The notes beneath the pieces were generated by a model. That model made no database searches. It saw nothing but the letters and a program-made list of their open reading frames with translations, and was not told where the DNA came from. Positions 63,980-64,000 of a stretch of DNA of 64,000 nt are shown here, one piece after another; the stretch's first letter is position 1, and each line of letters starts with the position of its first letter. The stretch comes from Deltaproteobacteria bacterium (GTDB lineage Bacteria; Desulfobacterota; Desulfomonilia; UBA1062): positions 1 to 64,000 of the forward strand of contig JAKPPU010000035.1 in the NCBI GenBank assembly GCA_029547185.1. Direction: 5' to 3'. Both the position numbers and the translations under genes were made by a program.

Positions 63980-64000
63980 GCCTGCAGCAGCTGCAAAGCA

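Overview
The window is GC-rich, gene-dense bacterial chromosome from a Gram-negative organism: an omptin, a TolC protein, OmpA-like and porin-like proteins and LPxC-type lipoproteins all need an outer membrane. NrfHA ammonifying nitrite reductase, a two-gene SufCB-type Fe-S system with NifS/NifU, and paired 2-hydroxyacyl-CoA dehydratase-like subunits point to an anaerobe. A Desulfobacterota (former Deltaproteobacteria) of the Syntrophorhabdus/Syntrophobacter kind is my best guess, but this rests on gene content only. I found no rRNA, tRNA, CRISPR array, prophage or transposase gene.

Layout. 1-2654: start of a porin-like gene, then a divergent sensor kinase/response regulator pair. 2668-10240: acyl-CoA ligase, CorC-type membrane protein, two methyltransferases (one behind an ArsR regulator), a YeaQ-type membrane protein and a cardiolipin synthase. 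10269-19349: five paralogous triple-BON-domain genes, all on the minus strand, interleaved with a pentad-repeat protein, an amino-acid ABC transporter (its permease carries an extra TPR-like domain), an omptin protease and an enoyl-ACP reductase. Two of the BON genes share a near-identical promoter block. 19575-21612: accessory patch in which aquaporin is bracketed by two copies of a palindromic repeat, followed by a Phd/VapC-type toxin-antitoxin pair. 21889-23635: nrfHA. 23682-25489: PfkB-family kinase, a small unknown gene and an Ala/Lys-rich histone-like protein. 25607-30998: an YbhGFSR-like efflux ABC operon led by its own TetR regulator. 31192-34379: dehydratase-like pair and an AraC regulator. 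34471-37034: MepK-like and LdtD-like murein enzymes. 37211-46057: hypothetical, DUF1328, HNH and NYN/LOTUS proteins, BipA, a fatty-acyl-AMP ligase and EttA. 46346-51500: OmpA lipoprotein, a broken FMN reductase, then the Fe-S operon sufC-sufB-nifS-nifU, interrupted by a second type of palindromic repeat. 51590-58250: TetR-TolC-MFP-RND efflux operon ending in a PII-like gene. 58263-63933: uncharacterised pairs, a universal stress protein, a B12-type radical SAM protein and a glycine-rich RNA-binding protein.

Working together: the recurring themes are envelope stress and efflux (BaeSR-like system, two efflux operons each with a TetR gene and candidate operator, BON/YeaQ/DUF1328/USP proteins), Fe-S and heme redox biology, and acyl-CoA/acyl-AMP chemistry. 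The strongest places for something undescribed are the BON array with its shared promoter, the TPR-fused permease, the two unrelated palindromic repeat families, and the unknown genes at 58263-60455 and 61217-62038.
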